Assembly: GCA_964542855.1 (NCBI GenBank)
Contig: CAZIWJ010000053.1
Coordinates: 1-17,737, forward strand
Direction: 5' to 3'
DNA from: CAZIWJ01 sp964542855
GTDB lineage: Bacteria > Bacteroidota > Bacteroidia > Cytophagales > Cyclobacteriaceae
Length of the DNA: 17,737 nucleotides
The notes below the pieces were generated by a model. That model saw only the letters and a list, made by a program, of their open reading frames with translations, was not told where the DNA came from and did not search any database. Each line of letters begins with the position of its first letter. Within the stretch, counting starts at the first letter, position 1. Shown piece after piece: positions 1 to 7,479 of this stretch. Position numbers and translations under genes: made by a program.

Positions 1-272
1 GATAAAGCCATTAACAGGTAAATCAGGTAAAAAACCTCACCTTGTAAGGCTTGCAAAAAATCGAACCCGATAAACGTAAAATGAAAGGAGGGGGCAACCA
101 GAATTCGTCCGGTCCAGCCAATTAAAATGCCACCGATGGCCTCAATAAAAATGATCCATCCAAAAGCTACCCTAAATATGATCAGCGCAGTGTTATCGTT
201 AGCTTGATGCAATAATGATGTTAAGCCAGCTAACCTGAATACTTTTTCATTATTTGAAATAACTTTTTCCAT
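1..272 (-). CDS. HTTM-domain membrane protein, 5' part only (runs off the left edge)
   Basis: An open frame reads leftward from an ATG at 272 to the window edge, giving the first 90 codons. The start is MEKVISNNEKVFRLAG, followed by a region with ALIIFRVAFGWIIFIEAIGG, then GWTGRILVAPSFHFTFIGFDFLQ and LIYLLMAL. This pattern is what I recall for bacterial HTTM-domain proteins, which are related to vitamin K-dependent gamma-carboxylase: a first membrane helix with an FR motif, a short loop ending in a P.F.FTFIGF segment, then further helices. It should be an inner-membrane protein with several helices. The bacterial substrate is generally unknown. The gene is divergent from the kinase gene with 54 bp between the two starts, so both promoters must sit in or overlap that gap. 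The assignment rests on recognition of the N-terminal quarter only. Confidence 0.8.
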   Translation of the reverse strand, partial: MEKVISNNEKVFRLAGLTSLLHQANDNTALIIFRVAFGWIIFIEAIGGILIGWTGRILVAPSFHFTFIGFDFLQALQGEVFYLIYLLMAL

Positions 273-326
273 GAATAGCGAAACGCATTTAATTAAGCTT
301 AATAAAAAAACCAGTATTTTTACCAC

Positions 327-2669
327 ATGGTACCTAACGAATTCCTTGAGAAGTTCCGCAAATTAACCAAAGATCAGGTTATTGACCTGCTATACCGATC
401 AGTAAAAAACGCCAGTCTTTGTGAAGATATATACAAGAATACCAAAGATCACGTGTGGGTAATCGATCCGGAATACCGTTTTTTAATCGGTAATCGCCAG
501 TTTCATGAAGATTACAAAAAGCAAATTGGTAAGGAAATTAAACCAGGCGACCAAATAATCGATGATCAGGTTTCCGGGAAATTCAAAAGGTCATTCAGCA
601 AATTTTATCGGGAGGCTTTCGCAAAAAACGGACTAAAAGAAACAGTTAGTTTTAACCTCAACGGACGCACAAATTATTTGGAAATAGAAGCTAATGTTAT
701 CCGCGATGAAAAGGAACAGGTGGCAGGGCTTAGTTGTATTAGCCGCGACGTAACCGATTTTATCGAAGCAGAAGAACGGGTGGCTGAGAGTGAAAAGAAA
801 TACCGGCTGCTGGCTGAAAATACTGCCGACGTAATCTGGATGATTGATACTAACTGTCAGTTTACTTACGTGAGTCCTTCCATTACCCGTTTATCAGGGC
901 ATTCAGTAGAAGAATTCATGCTGATGGGGCTAAACTGTTTCATTGATTCCCAAAAAGTTTCAACCATAAAAAACTACTGCAAATCATGCCGTGAAGATCC
1001 GGATGGTATTCCGAGAGTTATAGCCGGCAAAGCTAAAGTTAAAAACCGGAAAGGAAAAGAAATCTGGACTGAAACCAGTATGCAGGCCATTTTTAGTGAA
1101 GAAGGAGAATTTACTGGTCTTACCGGCATTATGCGTAACGTAAGCGAGCAGAAGAAATATGAAGATGAACTCGTAGAGGCAAAGGATGACCTGGAAAAAA
1201 CGCTGGCATTAAAAGAGTTTTTTGTTTCTACCCTGAGCCACGAAATACGCAACCCGCTTTATGTGATCAACAGCATATCTCGTTTACTGGCCGATGGCAC
1301 TTCCACTACCCAGAAAGATTCTCTTCTTCGATCCCTGGTAAGTACCAGTAAACACCTTACCAACCTGGTTAACGATATCCTCGATTATTCGAAACTGGAT
1401 GCAGACGAAGTTTTTTGGGAAGAAGCCGATTTCAACTTTAAGAAGATGATCGAGGAGTTGGTAGAGATCTATAAGATTCAGGCTGGGGAGAATCTGAATG
1501 AATTTTCTGTAAAATCCGACACACAAATACCCGAGCGGGTAGTAGGTGATGAAGGACGGATAAGGCAGGTGCTGGATAACCTGATTAGTAACGCGCTGAA
1601 GTTTACCCGGGAAGGGAAGGTTGATGTTAATATTAATCAAAAGAAAATCGGCGCACGCTTGCTGCAGATTCATATCCAGGTAAAAGATTCCGGTTTAGGT
1701 ATTGAAAAGGAGGAGTTAGAGAAAATATTCGATCCGTTTTTCAGGGGCATCCAATCCAGTAAGCAAAAGGTAAAAGGAACCGGTCTTGGATTATCAATTG
1801 TAAAAAATATCGTTGAAGCTAATGGCGGGGCAATTTCCATTAACAGTGAAAAGAATAAAGGTACGGTTGCTGATATTACACTTAATCTGAAACCCTCCAG
1901 GCGTCATCCGGGAACTGTTAAAGAAAACCTTAATCTTGAAGGATTACGGCTGTTATACGTTGAAGATGCCCTGGCCAATCAACTCCTCTTTCAAAGTATT
2001 TGTGAACCAGAAAAAATAGATCTCACCCTGGCCAGTGACGGGCCTGAAGCACTTGATCTGATTAAAAAGAATGATTTTGATATCATTTTTATGGACTTGC
2101 GCATGCCAGGAATGAACGGTTACGAAACGATAAACAATATCCGTCAACTCAAACACTGTACCCGGGTACCAGTAATTATGTTTTCAGCACATACTCCTCC
2201 CAACCGTTCTGAAATGCAGCAAAAGTATAATTTCAATGACTGGATAAGGAAACCCGTAAGCAGGTCCAAACTTTTAGAAGTAATTGCCCGTCATTTGAAC
2301 CTTGAAATCGAATTAGAAGGGAAAAAAATACAAAATTTGGATGCTCCGGTTGATGAAATAAGGCAAATTAACCCGACTAATTACAAAAAAATGCTAATAT
2401 TGTTGAAGGTAGACATTAACCGGTTATTTCATACCCTTGCACAGGGTATTGCTGGTAGGAATTACCGTACTGTGCTCGATGCTCTTCATCAACTAAACAC
2501 CTCACTTAAAACCCTTAATGCTGAACAGGTTCGTTCTCAACTGAACGGCATAGAAGATATCCCCGATAATGAGGAAGAAAGAAACTGGTTACTAAAAGTT
2601 ATCGATGATTTGAAAAAAGATGTGTTAAATACAATAGAGGACCGCTTACAGGAAACTACAGAAGCTTAA
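327..2669 (+). CDS. Cytoplasmic PAS-PAS hybrid sensor histidine kinase with receiver and HPt-like tail
   Basis: This 780-residue protein has no signal peptide or membrane helix, so it should sense in the cytoplasm. Domains in order are PAS (about 35-145), PAS/PAC (about 155-275, ending GLTGIMRNVSEQKKYE), a short coiled coil, and a HisKA dimerisation domain with phospho-acceptor His305 in STLSHEIRNP. The HATPase domain has an N box around N418-N422 (DNLISNALKFT), G1 DSGLGI at 454-459, an F box FDPFF and G2 GTGLGL at 484-489. A receiver spans about 540-655 with acidic E546/D547, phospho-acceptor Asp590 (FMDLRMPG), Ser620 and Lys642. The last 90 residues are helical and carry LHQLNTSLKTL, which resembles an HPt site with His721 but lacks the usual LKG. 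Phosphate could flow His305 to Asp590 to His721 and then to a separate regulator. The next gene, 32 nt downstream, encodes a LuxR-type regulator and is the obvious partner. The signal is unknown. Confidence 0.93.
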   Translation: MVPNEFLEKFRKLTKDQVIDLLYRSVKNASLCEDIYKNTKDHVWVIDPEYRFLIGNRQFHEDYKKQIGKEIKPGDQIIDDQVSGKFKRSFSKFYREAFAKNGLKETVSFNLNGRTNYLEIEANVIRDEKEQVAGLSCISRDVTDFIEAEERVAESEKKYRLLAENTADVIWMIDTNCQFTYVSPSITRLSGHSVEEFMLMGLNCFIDSQKVSTIKNYCKSCREDPDGIPRVIAGKAKVKNRKGKEIWTETSMQAIFSEEGEFTGLTGIMRNVSEQKKYEDELVEAKDDLEKTLALKEFFVSTLSHEIRNPLYVINSISRLLADGTSTTQKDSLLRSLVSTSKHLTNLVNDILDYSKLDADEVFWEEADFNFKKMIEELVEIYKIQAGENLNEFSVKSDTQIPERVVGDEGRIRQVLDNLISNALKFTREGKVDVNINQKKIGARLLQIHIQVKDSGLGIEKEELEKIFDPFFRGIQSSKQKVKGTGLGLSIVKNIVEANGGAISINSEKNKGTVADITLNLKPSRRHPGTVKENLNLEGLRLLYVEDALANQLLFQSICEPEKIDLTLASDGPEALDLIKKNDFDIIFMDLRMPGMNGYETINNIRQLKHCTRVPVIMFSAHTPPNRSEMQQKYNFNDWIRKPVSRSKLLEVIARHLNLEIELEGKKIQNLDAPVDEIRQINPTNYKKMLILLKVDINRLFHTLAQGIAGRNYRTVLDALHQLNTSLKTLNAEQVRSQLNGIEDIPDNEEERNWLLKVIDDLKKDVLNTIEDRLQETTEA

Positions 2670-2701
2670 GAATTTCTTCTCCAATTAAAGGACTAATCAC
2701 T

Positions 2702-3376
2702 ATGTCACTACTCAAACAATCTATGGCAAATACTATGAATCTACTACTCGTTGAAGATCACAGAATTGTACGCGAGCTGATTGGTTTTATGATCGATAAC
2801 GACGATCGTTTTGAAATTTCTGCTCATGCATCAAGTGTTGAGGAAGCCAAAGAGTTTCTACAGAATAAGAAGGTGGACGTTGCAATTGTAGACCTCTCTC
2901 TTCCCGGAGAAAATGGAATGCAACTGCTCGAGTACATGTCTACCCACTACAAGCATGTAAAAATTCTGGTACTGACCATGTATGTTAACATTATTAACGT
3001 TAACAAGGCCATAAAACTGGGTGTTAAGGGTTTTCTGGCTAAAGAAGCCTCACTCGATGAATTGAAAAATGCCCTGGAAGCAGTAGCCAACGATAAAACC
3101 TACTTCAACAGCCAGATTACCGACTTGCTCATCAACACGCTTACCATGGAAGACCGGGAGTCAAGTTTACTGAATAAAATCAACGACCTATCCGTAAGGG
3201 AGAAGCAGATTTTAAGCCTGGTCGTGGAAGGTAAAAGTAATCATGAAATTGCCGATCAGCTATTCATAAGCATAAGAACTGTGGAAAACCACCGGGCACA
3301 TATTTTAAAGAAAACAGAAGCCAAAAATTTCTTTGAACTGGCTAAAGTTGCGTTAGAGAATAAACATCTCACCTGA
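2702..3376 (+). CDS. NarL/FixJ-family response regulator (REC-LuxR HTH)
   Basis: The protein has 224 residues: an N-terminal receiver (about 12-130) and a C-terminal LuxR-type helix-turn-helix (about 160-220). The receiver has the acidic pair E18/D19 in LLLVEDH, phospho-acceptor Asp64 in VDLSLPGENG, Thr92 and the conserved Lys114. The HTH reads LSVREKQILSLVVEGKSN, then HEIADQLFISIRTVENH, the standard GerE/LuxR pattern. Phosphorylation should cause dimerisation and DNA binding. It lies 32 nt after the hybrid kinase gene on the same strand, so the two probably form one transcript and a phosphorelay pair. An AAAGGA about ten bases before the ATG supports the start at 2702. In-frame ATGs at 2726 and 2735 are alternatives, since the receiver's first strand begins at about residue 13. 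Confidence 0.93.
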   Translation: MSLLKQSMANTMNLLLVEDHRIVRELIGFMIDNDDRFEISAHASSVEEAKEFLQNKKVDVAIVDLSLPGENGMQLLEYMSTHYKHVKILVLTMYVNIINVNKAIKLGVKGFLAKEASLDELKNALEAVANDKTYFNSQITDLLINTLTMEDRESSLLNKINDLSVREKQILSLVVEGKSNHEIADQLFISIRTVENHRAHILKKTEAKNFFELAKVALENKHLT

Positions 3377-3494
3377 TTTTACCCTGTTTACCAACAAACT
3401 AAGCCAGGTTTATTACGCTTAGTACATTGCCCCTTTTCCATCGCTGTGCGTTGTGGAATTGTTCTTGCTCGCTAAGTGGCAAAGAACAATTTGT

Positions 3495-3998
3495 ATGGTC
3501 AATGATATACACTCACTGTTTGTAAAGCTTAACCTGGCAACAGTTAACGGAGAGGTAAAAGCTTTAAAAATAAAAGATCTCGAACAACTGCCTTATTATG
3601 CCGAACAGTATCACCTGGCTAATGTATCTGCCCTGGCTACTTTCCTGTGCGAAGAATCAGGGAAGAGTAATTCTTTCTTCAATTTCCTTACAAATGCATT
3701 GAAATATCTTACTCGCACCAATGATTGGGAAAACCTGCTAAACGCCTTTACTCACCCACATCATTTCCATACAGGTAGTGTACTCGATGAACTATGGGCC
3801 TCAAAACTGGAATGCTGTTCCCTGCAAAAGCCTTTTCTTGGGCATCACGCTGAAACCAGTAAAGAGCTTATTCAGTTGTTTCAACACCAGGAACAATCTC
3901 CCCGTAATTACAAATACTTGAATGAACAGAGAAATTACACATTATCGACTTTGGTGTTGTACCGCCTAATAGACGAAGTCAGTAGCAGAAAACTGTGA
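3495..3998 (+). CDS. Hypothetical helical protein in the signalling cluster
   Basis: I do not recognise this protein. From the ATG at 3495 it has 167 residues; the frame stays open upstream to a GTG at 3453, which would add 14 residues. The composition looks like a real soluble, mostly helical protein: it is leucine-rich, with aromatic and histidine clusters (ALATFLCEES, FFNFLTNALKYLTRTNDWENL, HPHHFHTG) and a basic C-terminus. There is no signal peptide or membrane helix. It starts 118 nt after the response regulator gene and is followed by a receiver protein, so a place in the same signalling module is plausible but is only inferred from position. The last 64 bases are covered on the other strand by an ORF that also looks protein-like. 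Confidence 0.5.
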   Translation: MVNDIHSLFVKLNLATVNGEVKALKIKDLEQLPYYAEQYHLANVSALATFLCEESGKSNSFFNFLTNALKYLTRTNDWENLLNAFTHPHHFHTGSVLDELWASKLECCSLQKPFLGHHAETSKELIQLFQHQEQSPRNYKYLNEQRNYTLSTLVLYRLIDEVSSRKL

Positions 3999-4151
3999 AA
4001 TACATTGTTGTTTTTCACCAAATAACTTAAAACAATATTCCTGCCCTTCAGGTTATCGTTAAAAATTAGCAAACTATTATAATCGCTTTCTCCATACAGG
4101 GTTTTTATTAAATTATACCCCTCTTCCACTAACCCTAAATCTAGCTGCAGC

Positions 4152-4535
4152 ATGTATAAAAGTATTTGGTTAATTGATGATAATGAAATTGATAACCTGA
4201 TCAGTAAAAAGCTACTGGAGAGGTTCGATAATACCATAAATACCATGGAGTTTCTTAATGCCAGGCAGGCAATTGAAGAAATTGAGAAAGGTACGGACTT
4301 ACCCAACATCATCCTGCTAGATATTAACATGCCCGGAATGAACGGCTGGGAATTCCTGGATACCTTACTGACCATTAACGTGAAAAGCGTTCATGTTTTT
4401 GTTTACAGTTCTTCCATATACGATAAAGATATTAACAAAGCCAGAAGTTACGGGGTCGTAGTAGATTTTGTAAATAAACCTCTCAACGAAGAAAAAATTG
4501 CTGAAATCGTAAAGCCAAAGTATTTTGAGGCCTAA
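4152..4535 (+). CDS. Single-domain CheY-like response regulator
   Basis: This 127-residue protein is a receiver domain with no output domain. Key residues are all present: D9/D10 in WLIDDNEID, phospho-acceptor Asp57 in LLDINMPGMNGWEF, Ser86 or Ser87 at the Thr/Ser switch position, and Lys109 in VNKP. In Bacteroidota such stand-alone receivers often have the N-terminal pattern 'W.IDDDEID', as here. It may act as a phosphate shuttle or sink, or through protein contacts, and the nearby hybrid kinase is a candidate donor. It is 153 nt downstream of the hypothetical gene, so it may have its own promoter; none was identified with confidence. Downstream, positions 4543-4558 form a weak AT-rich hairpin with a six-base stem. 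Confidence 0.9.
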   Translation: MYKSIWLIDDNEIDNLISKKLLERFDNTINTMEFLNARQAIEEIEKGTDLPNIILLDINMPGMNGWEFLDTLLTINVKSVHVFVYSSSIYDKDINKARSYGVVVDFVNKPLNEEKIAEIVKPKYFEA

Positions 4536-4729
4536 TTATACTAAAAGAGCTATCTTTTGCCCCCGGAAGTAAAAAAATTAAAAAACAGATAAATTATTCT
4601 TTTTTTAAACCATTACCTGCAAGCAATGTTGTAGAACGTGTAGGCTTTTATGTTTAAACAAAAGCGTACCCCGAAAAAGTATTGAAGAAGCTGATACCAG
4701 CTATCCATATGTTTAGGTTGTTGAGAAAG

Positions 4730-4761
4730 GTCACGAGCGTGTGCTCGTGACTTACTTTTTT
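4730..4761 (+). terminator. Perfect 9-bp hairpin with following T-run (terminator or operator)
   Basis: GTCACGAGC (4730-4738) and GCTCGTGAC (4743-4751) are exact inverted repeats around a GTGT loop. They are followed by TTAC and six T (4756-4761). This fits an intrinsic terminator for transcripts coming from the response regulator side. The T-run begins four bases after the stem, which is slightly late. The hairpin ends only 51 bases before the SDR start, so the palindrome could equally be an operator for the SDR-ALDH operon. Confidence 0.6.
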
Positions 4762-4762
4762 A

Positions 4763-4770
4763 TATCTTAG
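4763..4770 (+). promoter_or_regulatory. Possible Bacteroidota -7 element for the SDR-ALDH operon
   Basis: TATCTTAG matches seven of eight positions of the Bacteroidota -7 consensus TAnnTTTG, and it lies 32 bases upstream of the SDR start. No good TTG -33 element is seen at the expected distance; that position falls within or next to the palindrome at 4730-4751. A further small inverted repeat, TTAGCT (4767-4772) and AGCTAA (4776-4781), overlaps it. The call is weak and rests on position and partial consensus only. Confidence 0.3.
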
Positions 4771-4802
4771 CTCCAAGCTAAAGAACTAAATACTTTTTCA
4801 CT

Positions 4803-5678
4803 ATGTCTTCAACCCCAATCACCTCCGGTATGCTTCCGGACAATACTTTCAAAGACCACACAGTTATCATTACCGGTGGTGGTACCGGTTTGGGTAAATC
4901 TATGGCGTACTACCTCGGGCAACTGGGAGCCAATCTGGTAATCTGCAGCCGTAAACAGGAAGTCCTCAAAGCAACTGCAGCCGAACTTAACGATAAAACG
5001 GGGGCTGAAGTACTGCCCATTGCCTGCGACGTCCGCGATTACCTGGCCGTAGAAAAGATGATCAATTCGGTTAAAGAAAAGTTTGGCAATATTCACTGCT
5101 TTATCAATAACGCTGCTGGCAACTTTGTAAGTCCAACCGAACGGCTTTCCCCCAAGGCTTTTGATGTTATTGTAGATATTGTTCTGAAAGGCAGCTACAA
5201 TTCTTCGCTAGCCATGGGAAAAGACTGGATCAATAGTAAACAGGCCGGAGTTTTCCTGAATATTGTTACCACTTACGCCTGGACCGGTTCTGGTTATGTG
5301 GTTCCTTCTGCCTGCGCTAAAGCAGGGGTTCTGGCACTCACCCGCTCGCTGGCAGTAGAATGGGCGAAGTACAGTATTCGTTGCAATGCTATTGCTCCCG
5401 GTCCTTTTCCCACTGAAGGTGCCTGGACCCGGTTATTCCCCGGTGAGCTTGAGAAAATGTTCAGTCCGGAAAATAAAATTCCCTTGAAGCGGTACGGTGA
5501 ACACCAGGAACTGGCTAACCTTGCCGCCTACCTACTGTCGGGTTATTCATCGTACATGACTGGTGAAGTGGTTACCATCGACGGCGGAGAGTGGCTAAAA
5601 GGAGCCGGTGAATTTAATATGCTCGATGAAGTCCCATCTAACATGTGGGATATGATGGAGAAAAAAAGAAAACGTTAG
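4803..5678 (+). CDS. 2,4-dienoyl-CoA reductase, SDR family (DECR type)
   Basis: This 291-residue short-chain dehydrogenase closely follows mammalian mitochondrial/peroxisomal 2,4-dienoyl-CoA reductase rather than the FMN-containing E. coli FadH. The Rossmann motif is TGGGTGLG (24-31), and the NNAAGNF motif is at 102-108. Segments such as SPTERLSP, DIVLKG, TGSGYVVPSACAKAG and the C-terminal GEFNMLDEV match DECR as I remember it. The DECR catalytic set N148/Y199/S210/K214 (recalled numbering for human DECR1) maps with one constant offset of 41 to N107, Y158, S169 and K173. The Tyr-to-Lys spacing of 15 is therefore the DECR form rather than the classical YxxxK. The expected role is NADPH-dependent reduction of 2,4-dienoyl-CoA to enoyl-CoA in beta-oxidation of unsaturated fatty acids. 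It is the first gene of an operon, 30 nt before the aldehyde dehydrogenase gene. Confidence 0.88.
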   Translation: MSSTPITSGMLPDNTFKDHTVIITGGGTGLGKSMAYYLGQLGANLVICSRKQEVLKATAAELNDKTGAEVLPIACDVRDYLAVEKMINSVKEKFGNIHCFINNAAGNFVSPTERLSPKAFDVIVDIVLKGSYNSSLAMGKDWINSKQAGVFLNIVTTYAWTGSGYVVPSACAKAGVLALTRSLAVEWAKYSIRCNAIAPGPFPTEGAWTRLFPGELEKMFSPENKIPLKRYGEHQELANLAAYLLSGYSSYMTGEVVTIDGGEWLKGAGEFNMLDEVPSNMWDMMEKKRKR

Positions 5679-5708
5679 TTTTAGCACAGTAAATTAACCC
5701 CTACACTT

Positions 5709-7262
5709 ATGGCTTCTGAACAAGAAATCCAGGAAATGCTGGATAAACTAGGTATTGAATCTGAAAATGCAGCCTGGTACTGTGGTACCCGGCAGGGTTT
5801 GGTTAATAAAGATGAACAGTTTAAAAATATTCACTCCCCCGGCAATGGGCAGCACATTGCCTCGGTGCAACTGGCTGGCGAACAGGAGTACGAACAGGTT
5901 ATGGAAGAAGCCCGGCAATCCGTACAGGCCTGGAAGGCAACGCCCGCTCCCGCCAGAGGGGAAATTGTGAGGCAAATCGGAAATGAGCTAAGGAACCATA
6001 AAAAATTTCTTGGGAAACTGGTGAGCTATGAAATGGGTAAGATATACCAGGAAGGGCTGGGTGAGGTTCAGGAAATGATCGACATCTGCGACTTTGCCGT
6101 GGGCCTCTCCAGGCAGTTGTACGGCTTTACCATGCATTCCGAAAGGCCTGAACACCGCATGTACGATCAATACCATCCTCTGGGAATAGTGGGCATCATT
6201 TCGGCCTTTAACTTTCCGGTTGCCGTATGGTCGTGGAATGCCATGATTGCTGCTGTTTGTGGTAATGTTTGTGTATGGAAGCCTTCTGAAAAAACGCCTT
6301 TAACAGCTATTGCATGCCATAAGCTGGCTGCCCGTGTAATTAGTAATAACGGGCTTTCTAACGGAATCTTTAACCTGGTACTCGGGGATGCCGAAACAGG
6401 ATCAAGAATGGCCAATGACGAAAGAATTCCACTGGTTTCAGCAACCGGTTCTACCCGAATGGGAAAAAAAGTAGCCGCTGCGGTGGCTTCTCGCCTGGGT
6501 AAATCAATCCTCGAGCTGGGAGGAAATAACGCTATTATTATTACCGAACATGCTAACCTCGAGATGGCTGTACGGGCCACCGTTTTCGGGGCTGTGGGAA
6601 CTTGTGGACAACGTTGTACCAGTACCCGACGAATCATTGTGCACGAAAAGGTTTATGACCAGGTCCGGGATCGTTTGCTACAGATTTATCCCAGCCTGGT
6701 AATTGGTAATCCACTTGATGAAAATACGCTGGTTGGGCCACTCATTGATGGTGATGCTGTGAATAATTTTGTTCAGGCACTTAAAAAAGTACAGGATGAA
6801 GGAGGGAAACTTCTTTGTGGTGGCAGGGTACTTTCAGGCGATGAGTATCCGTCGGGGCTGTATGTAGATCCAGCCCTGGTTGAAGCAGAAAATCATTTTA
6901 ATACCGTGCAGGAAGAAACCTTCGGGCCAGTACTCTATCTTATTAAATACTCGGGCCACGTAACTAACGCAATTGCTCTGCACAATGAGGTAAGGCAAGG
7001 GTTGTCGTCAGCAATCTTTACTACTAACATGCAGGAAGCTGAAATTTATTTATCACAAAAAGGTTCCGATTGTGGTATCGCTAATGTAAACATTGGAACT
7101 TCAGGTGCGGAAATCGGTGGCGCTTTCGGGGGAGAAAAAGAAACCGGTGGAGGAAGGGAGTCCGGATCGGATGCCTGGAAGGCATACATGCGAAGGCAAA
7201 CCAATACCATTAACTACAGTAAGGAAATGCCACTTGCGCAGGGAATTAAGTTCGATGTTTAG
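5709..7262 (+). CDS. ALDH7-family aldehyde dehydrogenase (alpha-aminoadipic semialdehyde / piperidine-6-carboxylate dehydrogenase, AmaB-like)
   Basis: This 517-residue NAD-dependent aldehyde dehydrogenase is full length and of the ALDH7 (antiquitin) type. Catalytic Cys303 lies in GQRCTSTRR, the general base Glu269 in LELGGNNA, Asn168 in SAFNFPVAVW, and the cofactor motif EETFGP at 402-407. The C-terminal stretch with GTSGAEIGGAFGGEKETGGG and the following ESGSD segment is diagnostic of ALDH7. Members of this family oxidise alpha-aminoadipic semialdehyde, in equilibrium with piperidine-6-carboxylate, to alpha-aminoadipate in lysine catabolism; some also act on betaine aldehyde or lipid aldehydes. 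No saccharopine dehydrogenase or lysine aminotransferase gene is nearby. The partner gene 30 nt upstream is a fatty-acid enzyme, so the natural substrate here is open. The start ATG has no Shine-Dalgarno sequence. A strong terminator follows. Confidence 0.9.
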   Translation: MASEQEIQEMLDKLGIESENAAWYCGTRQGLVNKDEQFKNIHSPGNGQHIASVQLAGEQEYEQVMEEARQSVQAWKATPAPARGEIVRQIGNELRNHKKFLGKLVSYEMGKIYQEGLGEVQEMIDICDFAVGLSRQLYGFTMHSERPEHRMYDQYHPLGIVGIISAFNFPVAVWSWNAMIAAVCGNVCVWKPSEKTPLTAIACHKLAARVISNNGLSNGIFNLVLGDAETGSRMANDERIPLVSATGSTRMGKKVAAAVASRLGKSILELGGNNAIIITEHANLEMAVRATVFGAVGTCGQRCTSTRRIIVHEKVYDQVRDRLLQIYPSLVIGNPLDENTLVGPLIDGDAVNNFVQALKKVQDEGGKLLCGGRVLSGDEYPSGLYVDPALVEAENHFNTVQEETFGPVLYLIKYSGHVTNAIALHNEVRQGLSSAIFTTNMQEAEIYLSQKGSDCGIANVNIGTSGAEIGGAFGGEKETGGGRESGSDAWKAYMRRQTNTINYSKEMPLAQGIKFDV

Positions 7263-7301
7263 TACAGAAAACGTACTCCTTAAAATATAGATAGTTAAAA
7301 C

Positions 7302-7334
7302 AAAGCCAGTATTCCAACTGGCTTTACTTTTTTT
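7302..7334 (+). terminator. Intrinsic terminator of the SDR-ALDH operon
   Basis: AAAGCCAGT (7302-7310) pairs exactly with ACTGGCTTT (7317-7325) around a six-base loop. It is followed by AC and seven T (7328-7334). It lies 40 bases after the aldehyde dehydrogenase stop, with no gene between. Confidence 0.85.
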
Positions 7335-7385
7335 GGGATTAACAGTTTAAATTAATATTCATCAAATCCTGTAACTACTGGCAAT

Positions 7386-7419
7386 AAAAAATGCAATGCA
7401 GCCAAAAGCCGCATTGCAT
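7386..7419 (-). terminator. Intrinsic terminator of the Asp-box protein gene
   Basis: Read on the minus strand, a 12-base stem with one mismatch (arms 7408-7419 and 7391-7402, five-base loop) is followed by five T (plus-strand A at 7386-7390). It lies 60 bases beyond the stop of the minus-strand gene at 7480. It faces the operon terminator at 7302-7334, a normal convergent arrangement. Confidence 0.8.
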
Positions 7420-7479
7420 CCGAACTATCCTGCGTTAAGAAAATTATTAATCAGTGTAAGTGTATAATATACATACTTC

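Noticed and set aside
4543..4558. Hairpin AAAAGA-GCTA-TCTTTT after the CheY-like gene as a terminator
   Set aside because: The stem is short and AT-rich and has no T-run directly after it. It is too weak to annotate.
6167..6637. 156-codon minus-strand ORF inside the aldehyde dehydrogenase gene
   Set aside because: The plus-strand frame is an intact ALDH7 with all catalytic residues. The antisense frame has low-complexity, shadow-like composition.
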